Below, one piece after another: positions 1 to 8,576 of a DNA stretch of 64,000 nt. The DNA is taken from assembly GCF_020667835.1 (NCBI RefSeq), contig NZ_JAFMPR010000004.1, positions 1-64,000 of the forward strand. The letters are read 5' to 3'. Source of the DNA: Roseibaca sp. Y0-43 (lineage in GTDB: Bacteria; Pseudomonadota; Alphaproteobacteria; Rhodobacterales; Rhodobacteraceae). The notes beneath the pieces were generated by a model. The model did not search any database. It was not told the DNA's origin and worked only from the letters and a program-made list of their open reading frames with translations. Position 1 is the first letter of the stretch. Every line of letters begins with the position of its first letter. A program made the position numbers and the translations under genes.

Positions 1-402
1 TCAGGTGAATACGGCTTTGAGGTCTTCTTTCGATTCTGTTCCATAACGGGCAATCCTCCGAGAGTTTTGCCCTCCGGTAAACCCGGGGCGGTTCACTGTT
101 CGCAATTCTCCACATCCAGGCGAGCTACTCTCGCGATCATATGCGAACGTGCGCTGCGAGGCATGGTTTCCTAGTTGATGGCTGACTCGGGCGCGCCGCC
201 AATTGAGTGGAATGTCAGACCCTGCGTGGGCGAACTGCGACTTTGTAAACGCAACCGACTGCCACTGGTTGATCTTGGTCCCTGGAGCAGCAAGTTGCTT
301 GACGAAGCTGAAACGCGAAAGGCTACTATCAAGTCTTCGACGGGATGCTTTCGCCTGTGCAGCGAAAGTCCGCAATCCGCCCAGCTTTTCAGTATGTGAG
401 GT
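1..402. other. Region without a convincing gene at the left edge
   Basis: No reading frame here shows a recognisable family, a convincing ribosome-binding site or a signal peptide. Open frames exist on both strands, but they are arginine- and serine-rich translations without domain character. The region lies directly downstream of the HGGxSTG-tailed gene that ends at 403, so it may be the remainder of whatever DNA brought that tail in. This is inference. No transposase, inverted terminal repeat or attachment site could be seen. Confidence 0.4.
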
Positions 403-894
403 TTAATCATTGGTCTGTCTGTAGCGCTTCCACCGCAACCGTTGCGCAGCCGCAATCTTGCCTTTTCCGGCCTCTGTCTTTGGCCCAGTAGACAGCCCAC
501 CATGGAATTTGCATCTCGGCTTGACCCCGCGCTCGAACAGGGAAAGCGTGATTTCGACGTCGTCGTTATCCGTCGCATCTATCCCACGGCGCAAGCTCAG
601 CACGGCCCGACCGCCTTCGTGAAAGAAGGTCAGGCCATAGGTGTCCCACGGATAGCCGCCGGTGCCGAGTGTCATCGAAAAGGGAATTTCCTCGACCACA
701 GAGACCATCGGCCCTTCGGACAGCGCCGGATCAAGATACAGGGTCAGAACACCGCCGCCGGTTTCGGGATGGGCCGTGCGGCAAACCTTTATCTCTTCGG
801 CCTCTGCGGTCAAGCACAGCACGTCGGTTTGTAAAATGCCCTCATCGCAGAACGCCTGCGCCTGCGCGGCAAGGCCAAGCCTTGCCGCGATCAA
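403..894 (-). CDS. Small exported Cys-rich protein fused to an HGGxSTG tail
   Basis: The 163-residue product has two unlike parts. Residues 1 to about 125 begin with a short hydrophobic leader ending in an AQA-type cleavage site, then carry three cysteines spaced like those of the next upstream gene, so the two are paralogues. From about residue 128 the sequence becomes CKFHGGLSTGPKT, followed by a basic, Trp/Arg-rich end. This is the motif of the small HGGxSTG proteins that are common near phage and mobile DNA in alphaproteobacteria (family knowledge). The join falls at the cysteine where the paralogue has its fourth Cys, which suggests a recombination that replaced the native end. The start is a TTG 14 bases after the stop of the upstream gene, with GAGG about 12 bases before it and an in-frame stop just upstream. 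Function is unknown. Confidence 0.55.
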   Translation of the reverse strand: MIAARLGLAAQAQAFCDEGILQTDVLCLTAEAEEIKVCRTAHPETGGGVLTLYLDPALSEGPMVSVVEEIPFSMTLGTGGYPWDTYGLTFFHEGGRAVLSLRRGIDATDNDDVEITLSLFERGVKPRCKFHGGLSTGPKTEAGKGKIAAAQRLRWKRYRQTND

Positions 895-908
895 GACAGC
901 CTATTGCC

Positions 909-1382
909 TCACGGCGAAACCTGCGCGGCGTCGATCAGGCCGAAGAATTCGGTGAATTCGTGGCGCACCGATCCGGGGTCGCAGGACAGATTGGCGATTT
1001 GGTCGCCGTTCTGAAGCACGTTGATCCCGCCGTTGAGCTCTGTATCGCCCTGTTCGGCCCACCAGAAGACCTCGTATGCGTAGCCGCCACCCGCCTGAAA
1101 GCTTACGGACTCGCTCATCAGGCCGCCCATGCCGGTGCCTTCGTCATAGATCAGCGATGCCTTGTCGGTGGTAATCTCTTTCTCGATCTCGCCACCCCGC
1201 TGGAAAAAGCCGTAGGACGCCATGTCGCCATCCAGCCAATAGGCATCGCAGAGCTCGACGGCCTTGGTGCCGCCGTTGAAGGTGCAGTAGAACATCTCGG
1301 CACCATCGAGTTCGCAATACTCGCCAGCCGAAGCCGCCGAGGCGCCGATCATTGCAAAAGTCGCAAGCAAAATGCGTTTCAT
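909..1382 (-). CDS. Small secreted or periplasmic protein, four conserved-type cysteines
   Basis: This 157-residue protein starts with a clear Sec signal peptide (MKRILLATFAMIGASAASA, cleavage before GEYC). The mature part has Cys residues in the pattern C-x9-C-x11-C near the N terminus and one more near the end (NLSC), so disulfide bonds in the periplasm are likely. The ATG at 1382 is preferred over the longer frame because it begins the signal peptide and has AAAGGA upstream. The next gene downstream is a paralogue, so the pair probably forms a two-gene operon that arose by duplication. I do not recognise the family and assign no function. Confidence 0.7.
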   Translation of the reverse strand: MKRILLATFAMIGASAASAGEYCELDGAEMFYCTFNGGTKAVELCDAYWLDGDMASYGFFQRGGEIEKEITTDKASLIYDEGTGMGGLMSESVSFQAGGGYAYEVFWWAEQGDTELNGGINVLQNGDQIANLSCDPGSVRHEFTEFFGLIDAAQVSP

Positions 1383-1862
1383 GGGTTTGGTCCTTTCGGT
1401 AGGTATCAAGTCCAGTTGGTTTGTTCGGTTTTGGGCAGATCGGGCTTCGCGACACGCTCGCGGATCGACGGCAGCGCCATGAAGCCGACGCGCGTCGTTT
1501 CCGAATAATTCGACACTATGCCTTCCGGCAAAAAGGAGTGCGATTTGGTCAGTCGTTGGTGCGGCCAGGGCCAAGCGCGAACGTGACGGTCGTGGTGTTC
1601 TCAATCACTGAATAGAATTTGGCCGCTCACTGGCGGCTTCTGAAAAATTTGACCAAGTGATAAAAATATCAAGAAGAGAGGAAACGCAAGGAAATCATGC
1701 CCTTGTTTTGCAGAAAAATGAAACAGTTACCCAAGCCAAGGCGATACAGCTTGGGGGTGCCTGCGCTTGCAACAGGAAGCTGTCGGACACATTGTGCTTT
1801 GTTTGTGTTTGGTCGCACGGACGCGCGATCCAACATCGCGGTCTGTGTGCACTGAGGGGTCA
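1383..1862. other. Intergenic stretch, promoter side of the exported-protein pair
   Basis: About 480 bases lie between the exported-protein gene and the end of the GntR gene. The part from 1605 to 1700 is clearly more AT-rich than the surroundings and probably holds the promoter of the leftward pair. Short open frames on both strands have no recognisable features. I see no RNA gene or repeat here. Confidence 0.35.
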
Positions 1863-2546
1863 TCAGTCGGCGGAAGCATCCACCAGCAAATGGTTCGCTG
1901 TTTTGGCGTAATGCTCTTGGGTAAGTCGACACACCAGTTCGACATCTCGTGCCAGCGCGGCTTTTGCTAGCGCGCTGTGCTCTGTTAGCAGATCACGCTT
2001 CAGCCGCGCGTGGTATACCGACGCCCGGCGGTATCTTTCGCATTGGATCTGCAACATGTCCCGATGCCGCAGCAACCACCGGCTGCCGCAGGCGGAGACA
2101 AGTGTTGTATGGAATTTTGCGTTCAACACTTCCCATCGGTCGAAGTCTTGCAACGTGCCGTCGATAAGCTGCCTGTCAAGCTTTTCCAGTGAGTAGGCCG
2201 CCGCGACGACCTGCGCTTCCCAATCCTCGTCGCCTGCAACAACGGATAAACGCAGCGCCGCGCATTCGACGGCGATGCGCGCCGTGTTCAGGTCTTCGAA
2301 TTCGGTGGGGTTCAGCGGCGCTACCAAGAAGCCGCGATTGCTTGACGCGATCACGAAACCATCCGCCGCCAACCGTTGCAGCGCTTCGCGCAGTGGCGAT
2401 GCGCCGATCCCGTAAAGGCTGCGCAGTTTGTCGATGCGCAACCGTTCGCCCGGCGCGCGCGTGCCGTCGATTATGTCCTTCCGCAAGGCCGCGAAAGCCT
2501 GCTCGACCAAAGTCGGCTCGGAGTTGAACGAAGTCCCGTCTTCCAT
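1863..2546 (-). CDS. GntR-family (FCD subfamily) transcriptional regulator
   Basis: The 227-residue protein has an N-terminal winged helix-turn-helix (about residues 12-75, including SPLREALQRLAADGFV and the following beta-wing) and a C-terminal FCD ligand-binding domain. The three histidines expected to bind metal and effector are visible in FHTTL, EHSAL and QEHYAKT. The ATG at 2546 begins just before the winged-helix domain. A longer frame from 2597 is possible, but it would cover the probable operator. The gene is divergent from the FAH hydrolase and tripartite transporter genes, so it most likely represses that operon and its own gene, with an organic acid as ligand. The regulator call is secure; the target is inferred from position. 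Confidence 0.88.
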   Translation of the reverse strand: MEDGTSFNSEPTLVEQAFAALRKDIIDGTRAPGERLRIDKLRSLYGIGASPLREALQRLAADGFVIASSNRGFLVAPLNPTEFEDLNTARIAVECAALRLSVVAGDEDWEAQVVAAAYSLEKLDRQLIDGTLQDFDRWEVLNAKFHTTLVSACGSRWLLRHRDMLQIQCERYRRASVYHARLKRDLLTEHSALAKAALARDVELVCRLTQEHYAKTANHLLVDASAD

Positions 2547-2570
2547 GTTTGCCGAATTTACAGAAATACC

Positions 2571-2608
2571 TTGACAAGTCAATATCGACGAAAACATAAA
2601 TCATCGAC
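2571..2608 (+). promoter_or_regulatory. Divergent promoter/operator region for the GntR and FAH genes
   Basis: TTGACAAGTCAA at 2571-2582 is an inverted repeat (TTGAC-AA-GTCAA). Its first six bases also form a consensus -35 box, followed after 18 bases by CATAAA at 2595-2600 as a possible -10. Two copies of ATCGAC (2584 and 2603) are 19 bases apart, about two helical turns. A GntR dimer covering this region would block transcription of the rightward operon. This assignment comes from sequence pattern only. Confidence 0.5.
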
Positions 2609-2633
2609 AAAATATTAAATCAGCGAGGAAAAG

Positions 2634-3515
2634 ATGCGGATAGCAGCCTTCAAGGGCTCGGCGGGTGAAGGGCTTGGCCTTGTCGAAGCCGGGGAAGTTT
2701 CGGTTTTGCACGAAGGTCCGGTGGGCAGTGCAGGCGTGGCGCTTCTGAAGCTGATCGAGGGCGGTGCGGCTGCACTGCAAGAGGCGCAGGCAAAGGCCGC
2801 AGACGCCCGCAAGCTGCCGCTTGCCGAGGTGACGCTTTTGCCGCCGGCGGTCTCTCGCCGTGCCGCGGTGATTTGCGTGGGCAAGAATTATCACGCCCAT
2901 GCCCGCGAATTCTTTGGCAGCGGTTTCGATTCGACCGGCAAGGACGAGATCCCGCCCGAGCCTGTCATCTTCAGCAAAGCAGGGTCGAGCCTTATCGGGC
3001 ACGGTGCCGCGATCCACGGCTCTTTGGACCCGACGCAGACGGTCGATTACGAGGGGGAGCTGGCGCTCATCATCGGGAAGCCTGCTCACAAGGTCACGCG
3101 TGACAATGCCTTCGATGTGATTTTCGGATACACGATCTGCAACGATGTCACGTCGCGTGAATTGCAGAAGCGGCACAACCAGTGGCTTGTGGGCAAAAGC
3201 CTCGATACGTTCGGCCCGCTTGGGCCGTGGATCGTGACCGCCGACGAAATGGGCGACATCACCCGGCAAACGCTGACAACCACGGTCAATGGCGAAGAAC
3301 GTCAGCGCGCGCCGATCAGTGATCTGATTTTCGACATTCCCGGCCTGATCGAGACGCTGAGCGCGACGATGACCCTTCAGCCGGGCGACATCATTGCCAC
3401 GGGCACGCCTGCCGGCGTGGGCATTGGGCATACGCCCCCGAAATACCTTGTTCCGGGAGACAAGGTTGACGTGACGATCAGCGGGATCGGGACATTGTCC
3501 AACCCCGTTGTCTGA
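2634..3515 (+). CDS. Fumarylacetoacetate hydrolase (FAH) family protein
   Basis: The 293-residue protein has the FAH C-terminal fold from about residue 75. Divalent-metal ligands are visible as E140 and E142 in DYEGELAL and D171 in TICNDVTSRELQ, with the usual GKSLDTFGPLGPW and GDIIATGTPAGVG motifs. Members of this family hydrate, decarboxylate or hydrolyse 2-oxo acids, for example in the breakdown of aromatic compounds or sugar acids; the exact substrate cannot be read from the sequence. GAGGAA precedes the ATG by 7 bases. It is the first gene of a run with tctC and tctA-tctB, so the enzyme probably acts on a carboxylate imported by that transporter. Confidence 0.9.
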   Translation: MRIAAFKGSAGEGLGLVEAGEVSVLHEGPVGSAGVALLKLIEGGAAALQEAQAKAADARKLPLAEVTLLPPAVSRRAAVICVGKNYHAHAREFFGSGFDSTGKDEIPPEPVIFSKAGSSLIGHGAAIHGSLDPTQTVDYEGELALIIGKPAHKVTRDNAFDVIFGYTICNDVTSRELQKRHNQWLVGKSLDTFGPLGPWIVTADEMGDITRQTLTTTVNGEERQRAPISDLIFDIPGLIETLSATMTLQPGDIIATGTPAGVGIGHTPPKYLVPGDKVDVTISGIGTLSNPVV

Positions 3516-3543
3516 CAGCAAACCAAACTGGGAGGAGACCAAC

Positions 3544-4635
3544 ATGACACGTGAAAGCACCTATATCGCACCGGTCGCGGCCGCGCTTGCCGTCGCTGCA
3601 ACGCTGGGCGCCACACCGGCGGCTGCGCAACACAGTTTCGCGGGCCAGACCATCGAGGTTGTCGTGCCTTTCGCGCCCGGCGGCGCAACCGACGTTGCCG
3701 CGCGCTTCTTGGAGAAGTTTCTGGAGCGCCACCTCGAGGGAAATCCGAATATCGAAGTGACGAACCGCCCCGGCGGCGGGTCTATTCTGGGTGCCAACTG
3801 GTTCCAGCAGAATGCAGAACCGAACGGGCAGACCATCCTGTTCACCACATCTTCGACCGCGAACCCCTATGTCTTGGGGCAGCCGGAAGTCGAATACGAC
3901 CTGGCCGCAATGCGTATGGCTTACGGTCTGCCCTTCGGCAGCGTGACCTATGTGTCCAAAGGCACCGGAATTGAAACGCCTGCCGATTTCGTCAATGCCG
4001 AAGAGCCGTTGATCTATGGCGGGATTGCCGCCGCCGCCAGCGACCTTCCGACGCTCCTGTCGTTCGAGGTTCTTGGCGCCGATGTGCGTTCTGTGCTGGG
4101 CTTTACCGGGCGCGGTCCGATCCGTCTGGCCTTTGAGCGCGGCGAGACGAATGTCGATTTCCAGTTCACACCCGTCTACATGACCCAGGTCGCCGCAACC
4201 GTCGAAAGCGGCGATGCGGTTGCGCTCATGACGGGCGGGTCGATGGATGAGAATGGCCGCCTTGTCGCGCGCGATCCGGCGGTCCCGGACCTGCCCTCGG
4301 TCTACGAGGTCTATGTCGATGTCTTCGGCGAAGAACCCAGCGGCGTGGAATGGGACGCATATCAGGCCATGGGCGCGCTGACGCTTGCCTACGGTCTGAC
4401 GGCTTATCTGCATCCGGATACGTCCGACGAGATCGTTGCCGCCTTTGCCGATGCCGTTGGCCGCATCAATGCGGACCCCGAGTTCATCGAGGAAGGGCAG
4501 CAAGTGGTGGGTGGCTATGCCATGACCTCGCCTGCGGACGCCGAAGCGGCGCTGAAAGCCGCCTTGCAGCCGAGTGACGAAGTGCGCAGCTACCTTATCA
4601 ACCTGTTGGGCGAGAAATTCGGCGTCCAGTTCTGA
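3544..4635 (+). CDS. Tripartite tricarboxylate transporter substrate-binding protein (TctC/Bug family)
   Basis: The 363-residue product starts with a Sec signal peptide ending in ATPAAAQ. The mature N terminus reads IEVVVPFAPGGATDVAARF, the signature of periplasmic Bug/TctC carboxylate-binding proteins, followed by the typical NRPGGGSILG motif. It captures an organic acid in the periplasm and hands it to the TctA/TctB permease encoded next. The ATG at 3544 is chosen because GGAGGAG lies 6-12 bases before it and the signal peptide begins there. A hairpin follows the gene, which fits the usual excess of binding protein over permease. The ligand is unknown. Confidence 0.9.
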   Translation: MTRESTYIAPVAAALAVAATLGATPAAAQHSFAGQTIEVVVPFAPGGATDVAARFLEKFLERHLEGNPNIEVTNRPGGGSILGANWFQQNAEPNGQTILFTTSSTANPYVLGQPEVEYDLAAMRMAYGLPFGSVTYVSKGTGIETPADFVNAEEPLIYGGIAAAASDLPTLLSFEVLGADVRSVLGFTGRGPIRLAFERGETNVDFQFTPVYMTQVAATVESGDAVALMTGGSMDENGRLVARDPAVPDLPSVYEVYVDVFGEEPSGVEWDAYQAMGALTLAYGLTAYLHPDTSDEIVAAFADAVGRINADPEFIEEGQQVVGGYAMTSPADAEAALKAALQPSDEVRSYLINLLGEKFGVQF

Positions 4636-4655
4636 TAGAACACCACCAATAACCG

Positions 4656-4688
4656 GATCGGCGGCCTGGTCCCTCGCCGCCGATCTTT
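4656..4688 (+). terminator. Hairpin between tctC and tctA-tctB (attenuator)
   Basis: GATCGGCGG (4656-4664) and CCGCCGATC (4677-4685) form a perfect 9-bp stem with a 12-base loop, followed by TTT. Its place after the binding-protein gene suggests partial termination or 3'-end protection, giving more binding protein than permease. Confidence 0.6.
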
Positions 4689-4743
4689 CCATGTTATGCC
4701 CCTGACTCAATTCGCCTGACCCAAACTCCGGAGTTCGACGCAA

Positions 4744-6702
4744 ATGGATGTTGCCCTCGCAGCTCTCTCGGAACTATTCGAACCGCTGCGTCTGTTCGCC
4801 CTGTTGATGGGCGTCTTGGCGGGGATGGTGTTTGGAATGCTGCCCGGCCTTGGCGGCGTTGCCGCCGTGTCGATCATGTTGCCCTTCGTTTTCCTGTTCG
4901 ACAATTACGCGGGGCTGGCGCTTTTGCTGGGCGCAATCTCTGTCGTCTACACATCAGACACGATCACCTCGGTGTTGCTTGGCGCGCCGGGGTCGCCGGC
5001 CTCTGCGCCGACAGCGATCGAAGGGCACGCCATGGCCAAGCGAGGCGAGGCTGCGACAGCCTTAGGTCTTGGGTTCCTAGCCTCTATGGTTGGCGGACTG
5101 GTTGGGGCCATCACCTTGGCGCTGGCCATTCCCGTCGCCGGGCCGATTGTTCTGGCGCTGGGCACGCCCGAATTGCTGATGTTTGCCATGGTCGGGCTGT
5201 ATTTCGCGTCCAGCATGATCGGGCGCGACCTTGCGGTCGGGCTTGCGGCGGGCTGTCTTGGCCTTTTGATCGGCACGATCGGGCCGGCCCCCGCGGCAGC
5301 GAATTTCCGGTTCACCTTCGGGCAGGCCTATTTGCTGGACGGCCTGTCCTTGACCATCGTGGCGCTTGGCCTGTTCGCCGTGCCCGAAATCATCAGCATG
5401 TTGTCCGGGGGCGGCGGTATTTCCGCAAAGAAGCAGGTTGTCAGCAATTGGTCGGCGGGCTTCTCCGAGTTTTGGAAAAGCCGGTGGCTTATCCTGCGCT
5501 CGGCCTTGATCGGCACATTTGGCGGCTTCGTGCCTGCCGTCGGAGCGAATGCCTCGACTTGGGTTGCCTATGGCCATGCCATGCGGTCGACCAAGGATAA
5601 ATCCCGGTTCGGCAAAGGCGAGCCGCGCGGCGTGGCCGCCGCCGAGGGGGCCAATAATGCGACCGTGATCTCGGACCTTGTGCCGACATTGCTTTTCAGT
5701 GTGCCGGGTGGCCCTGCTGCCGCGATTTTCCTTGGCGCCTTGTTCAGCTTCGGCTTCTACCCCGGCCCGCGCATGGTCACGGAAGAGCCAGTCCTGCTGT
5801 ATCTGATCGTCTGGAGCGTGGCTCTTGCATCCATCGTCGGGGCGGCCATCTGCTTTGCGATCACACCGATGGTCGCGCAACTGACACGGATTCGCTTTGC
5901 ACTTATCGCCGCCCCTTTGATGCTGGTGATGATCGCAGGTGCCTATCAGGCCACGCAGTCGATGGGCGATATCGCGATGCTTTTGCTATTGGGCGTCATT
6001 GGCTGGATCATGAAACAAGCGGAATGGCCCCGTGCGCCCATCCTTGTCGGCTTCGTTCTGGCCAAGCCTGTCGAGCAGTATTTCTGGCTGACCACGCAGA
6101 TCCATGGCTGGACGTGGTTGGCGCGTCCGGGGGTTTTGCTGATCGCGTCCTTTATCGTCTTTCCCCTGCTGTGGCGTGGCTGGACCATCTGGCGCGAAAA
6201 ACGCGGGTCCGGCGAAACCGTAAAGAACGATGACATTGCGACCCCACCGGCGGTCGAGCCTGCTGGCACAAGTGCCGCACGGCTGGCCATGGCGGGGCTG
6301 GGCGTGCTGATCTTTGGGTATGCCTTGTTCGAAGTGACGGGCTTTCGGGCCAATGCAAGGTTGTTGCCGCTTCTGGCGATCGTTCCGGGTCTGGCCCTCG
6401 CGATCTTCGTTCTTGTCCGAGAGATGCGGCGGTTCCTGTCACATCGCGACCTGTTTCATGTCGAAGCGAAATCCGACTACCCGATCATCGCGCTTCTTCT
6501 TGGCTACGCATTTGGCATCGCTCTGGTCGGGTTCCAATTGGCCACCGCCGCCTTCCTTTTGCTGGTGTTGATCCGCTTTGCCGGAATGCGGTTGCTGGGC
6601 GCAACGCTTTATGCGGCAGTTCTGTTCCTTGGCATCAACGGGCTTTTCACGCTGATGCGCATCACGCCGCCCGAGGGCATTCTGATCGCGAGCCTGTTCT
6701 AG
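4744..6702 (+). CDS. Tripartite tricarboxylate transporter permease, TctA fused to a TctB-like domain
   Basis: At 652 residues this is about 150 longer than an ordinary TctA. Residues 1 to about 500 are the 12-helix TctA permease, with GMLPGLGG near residue 35, the matching GFVPAVGANAS repeat near 265, and the EGANNA...VPGGPAAA segment. After a short hydrophilic linker (about 485-505) come four more hydrophobic segments typical of the small subunit TctB. Fusing the two supplies both membrane components in one chain, and no separate tctB lies nearby. The transporter is a secondary, ion-driven symporter in the inner membrane that works with the binding protein at 3544. CGGAG precedes the ATG by 10 bases. 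Confidence 0.88.
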   Translation: MDVALAALSELFEPLRLFALLMGVLAGMVFGMLPGLGGVAAVSIMLPFVFLFDNYAGLALLLGAISVVYTSDTITSVLLGAPGSPASAPTAIEGHAMAKRGEAATALGLGFLASMVGGLVGAITLALAIPVAGPIVLALGTPELLMFAMVGLYFASSMIGRDLAVGLAAGCLGLLIGTIGPAPAAANFRFTFGQAYLLDGLSLTIVALGLFAVPEIISMLSGGGGISAKKQVVSNWSAGFSEFWKSRWLILRSALIGTFGGFVPAVGANASTWVAYGHAMRSTKDKSRFGKGEPRGVAAAEGANNATVISDLVPTLLFSVPGGPAAAIFLGALFSFGFYPGPRMVTEEPVLLYLIVWSVALASIVGAAICFAITPMVAQLTRIRFALIAAPLMLVMIAGAYQATQSMGDIAMLLLLGVIGWIMKQAEWPRAPILVGFVLAKPVEQYFWLTTQIHGWTWLARPGVLLIASFIVFPLLWRGWTIWREKRGSGETVKNDDIATPPAVEPAGTSAARLAMAGLGVLIFGYALFEVTGFRANARLLPLLAIVPGLALAIFVLVREMRRFLSHRDLFHVEAKSDYPIIALLLGYAFGIALVGFQLATAAFLLLVLIRFAGMRLLGATLYAAVLFLGINGLFTLMRITPPEGILIASLF

Positions 6703-6716
6703 GCTATCCGTGCAAC

Positions 6717-6754
6717 AGGGGGCTGCGCCGCATTGCGCGCAGACGCAGCCCCCT
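6717..6754. terminator. Hairpin terminator between convergent operons
   Basis: AGGGGGCTGCG (6717-6727) pairs with CGCAGCCCCCT (6744-6754) in an 11-bp GC-rich stem. It lies just after the tctA-tctB stop and before the end of the convergent thiamine operon, so it may serve both strands. There is no uridine run. Confidence 0.55.
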
Positions 6755-6833
6755 GAGAAAGCAAGGCGCGTTCGCACGGGGCCGGGGTGGCCCCGCGCTG
6801 ACAACCGGCATGAGTTGCAGGCCGTCTATCGTG

Positions 6834-7823
6834 TCATTCAATGCCGGACAGGAAGCGGTTGGTATACCAGCCTTCCACCTCTGGCGGGCTGGTCAGCAGG
6901 TTGCCGTCCGCGTCGCGCAAGATGCCCGCTTCGAACAGGAATTGCGTGATATTCGCCATCATGTCGGGGTCGATCAGGCCGACAGCTTCGCCGGGGTCTT
7001 GCAGGTAGCCGCCCGCGACCAGCGCCTGCATCGAGGCGCGTACAAGGTCCGGATTGCTCAGCATTCCGGCGGTTTCCGCGATCAGGATTTCAGCCGCTTC
7101 CTGCGGGTTCTGGGCCGCGAACGCATATCCGCGCTGCGCCGCCTGAATGAACGCCCGTGCCGTGTCGGCGTTCTGCTTTAGCCATGTGCCATTGGCCCCC
7201 AGAAAGGTCGTGTGCTGGTCGGGCACGCCGTAATCGGCATAGCGAAAGGCGCGCTGCGGCCGATCCAGCAGAACCGAATTGACCCCTTCCCAGGTGCTGA
7301 CCTCCAGCGTGAAATCGACGCTGCCATTGGCCAAAGCCTCGTAGGCAGAGGTGCTCAGCGTGACCGTGTCGAATTCGCCTGTGCCGCCATCATTGCGGAT
7401 GATCGTGGAAATCAGCGCATTCTCCCAAGCGCTGCCAAAGCCTGCATAGGTCATGCCATCCAGATCGGCAGGGCGCTGGATGTCGTCGCGATTACCGTTG
7501 AACACCAGCCGCCCGGTTTCGTGCTGCACCACGGCCATCACAACGGTCATGTCGGCGCCGGTTGCGCGCTGCGTATGAAACCCAACTGCGCTAAGGATGC
7601 CGAACTCGGCCACGCCGGTTGCGACCAGCGTGCCAGAAGATGTGTCGGTAAAGGGCAGGATGTCGACCTCTAGCCCCGCATCGGCAAACCAACCTTTGGC
7701 TTGGGCGACATAAAGGCCCACATGGTTGGTGTTGGGGGTCCAGTCCAGCGCCACGCTCAGGCTGGTCTGGGCCGCCGCGGGCAGGGCGCTGGCCAGAAGG
7801 GCTGCGGTCAGGATGTGTTTCAT
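6834..7823 (-). CDS. thiY: ABC transporter substrate-binding protein, NMT1/THI5-like (ThiY type)
   Basis: The 329-residue protein has a signal peptide (cleavage after LPAAA) and begins its mature part with LSVALDWTPNTNHVGLYVAQ, the hallmark of NMT1/THI5-like pyrimidine-binding proteins. Such proteins bind formylaminopyrimidine or hydroxymethylpyrimidine, precursors of thiamine. It is the last gene of a riboswitch-led operon (ykoF, permease, ATPase, binding protein), only 3 bases after the ATPase. The operon context supports thiamine-precursor salvage. The precise pyrimidine ligand is not proven. Confidence 0.88.
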   Translation of the reverse strand: MKHILTAALLASALPAAAQTSLSVALDWTPNTNHVGLYVAQAKGWFADAGLEVDILPFTDTSSGTLVATGVAEFGILSAVGFHTQRATGADMTVVMAVVQHETGRLVFNGNRDDIQRPADLDGMTYAGFGSAWENALISTIIRNDGGTGEFDTVTLSTSAYEALANGSVDFTLEVSTWEGVNSVLLDRPQRAFRYADYGVPDQHTTFLGANGTWLKQNADTARAFIQAAQRGYAFAAQNPQEAAEILIAETAGMLSNPDLVRASMQALVAGGYLQDPGEAVGLIDPDMMANITQFLFEAGILRDADGNLLTSPPEVEGWYTNRFLSGIE

Positions 7824-7826
7824 GGG

Positions 7827-8576
7827 TCACTCTCCGGTTTGGTGAAGCAGAATGTCTAGAATCTGCGCTTCCAGCGCGTGGGCCTTTGCACAGGGCGCGC
7901 GCGCGAGCCTTGGGCGCGGCAATGGCACAGGGATGTCGGCGATCACGCGCGCGGGGCGGCGCGACAGCACATAGATGCGATCCGACAGCGCCACGGCTTC
8001 GCGCACGTCATGGGTAATCAGCAAGGTGGTCCAGCGCGCGTCTTGCCAGCGCTGCTCGAACCAGCGCTGCATTTGCAACCGTGTCAGCGCATCGAGCGCG
8101 CCGAAGGGTTCGTCCAGCAGTTGGACCGCGCGCTCCTGCACCACCGTGCGCAACAGGGCCGCGCGCTGGCGCATCCCGCCAGATAATTCCGCCGGGTAAT
8201 GCCGCTCAAACCCGTCCAGCCCGAATTCCGCCAGATGCGGCATGACCCGCGCCCGCGCAGCTTTGCGCGTCATGCCCTGCACTTCCAGCCCCAGCGTCAG
8301 GTTGTCGATGACCCGCCGCCACGGCAAAAGCGCATCGCGTTGCGGCATGAATGCGAAGCGGTCATTCCGGCGCGCCAAGGGTTGGCCCGCGCAGGTGATC
8401 GTGCCGCTTTGCGCGGCCAGGCTGCCGGTCAGCACGCGCAGGATGGTGGATTTGCCCGCCCCTGACGGGCCAAGGACAGAGACGAATTCGCCCTTGTCCA
8501 GCGACATCGAAACCCGGTCCAGTATGGCCGTGTCGCCAAGGCTGAGGCTGACATCCTGCAACGACAGGTAGCTCAT
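7827..8576 (-). CDS. thiZ: ABC transporter ATP-binding protein of the thiamine-precursor system
   Basis: This 249-residue ATPase of the nitrate/taurine/ThiZ type has Walker A (GPSGAGKST) near residue 35, the signature LSGGMRQR near 130, Walker B (LLDEPFGALD) near 155 and the switch histidine in LITHD. The ATG at 8576 overlaps the stop of the permease gene by 4 bases (ATGA), a sign of translational coupling. A longer open frame running upstream is only a shadow of the permease gene. It powers import of the pyrimidine bound by the protein at 6834-7823. Confidence 0.9.
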   Translation of the reverse strand: MSYLSLQDVSLSLGDTAILDRVSMSLDKGEFVSVLGPSGAGKSTILRVLTGSLAAQSGTITCAGQPLARRNDRFAFMPQRDALLPWRRVIDNLTLGLEVQGMTRKAARARVMPHLAEFGLDGFERHYPAELSGGMRQRAALLRTVVQERAVQLLDEPFGALDALTRLQMQRWFEQRWQDARWTTLLITHDVREAVALSDRIYVLSRRPARVIADIPVPLPRPRLARAPCAKAHALEAQILDILLHQTGE

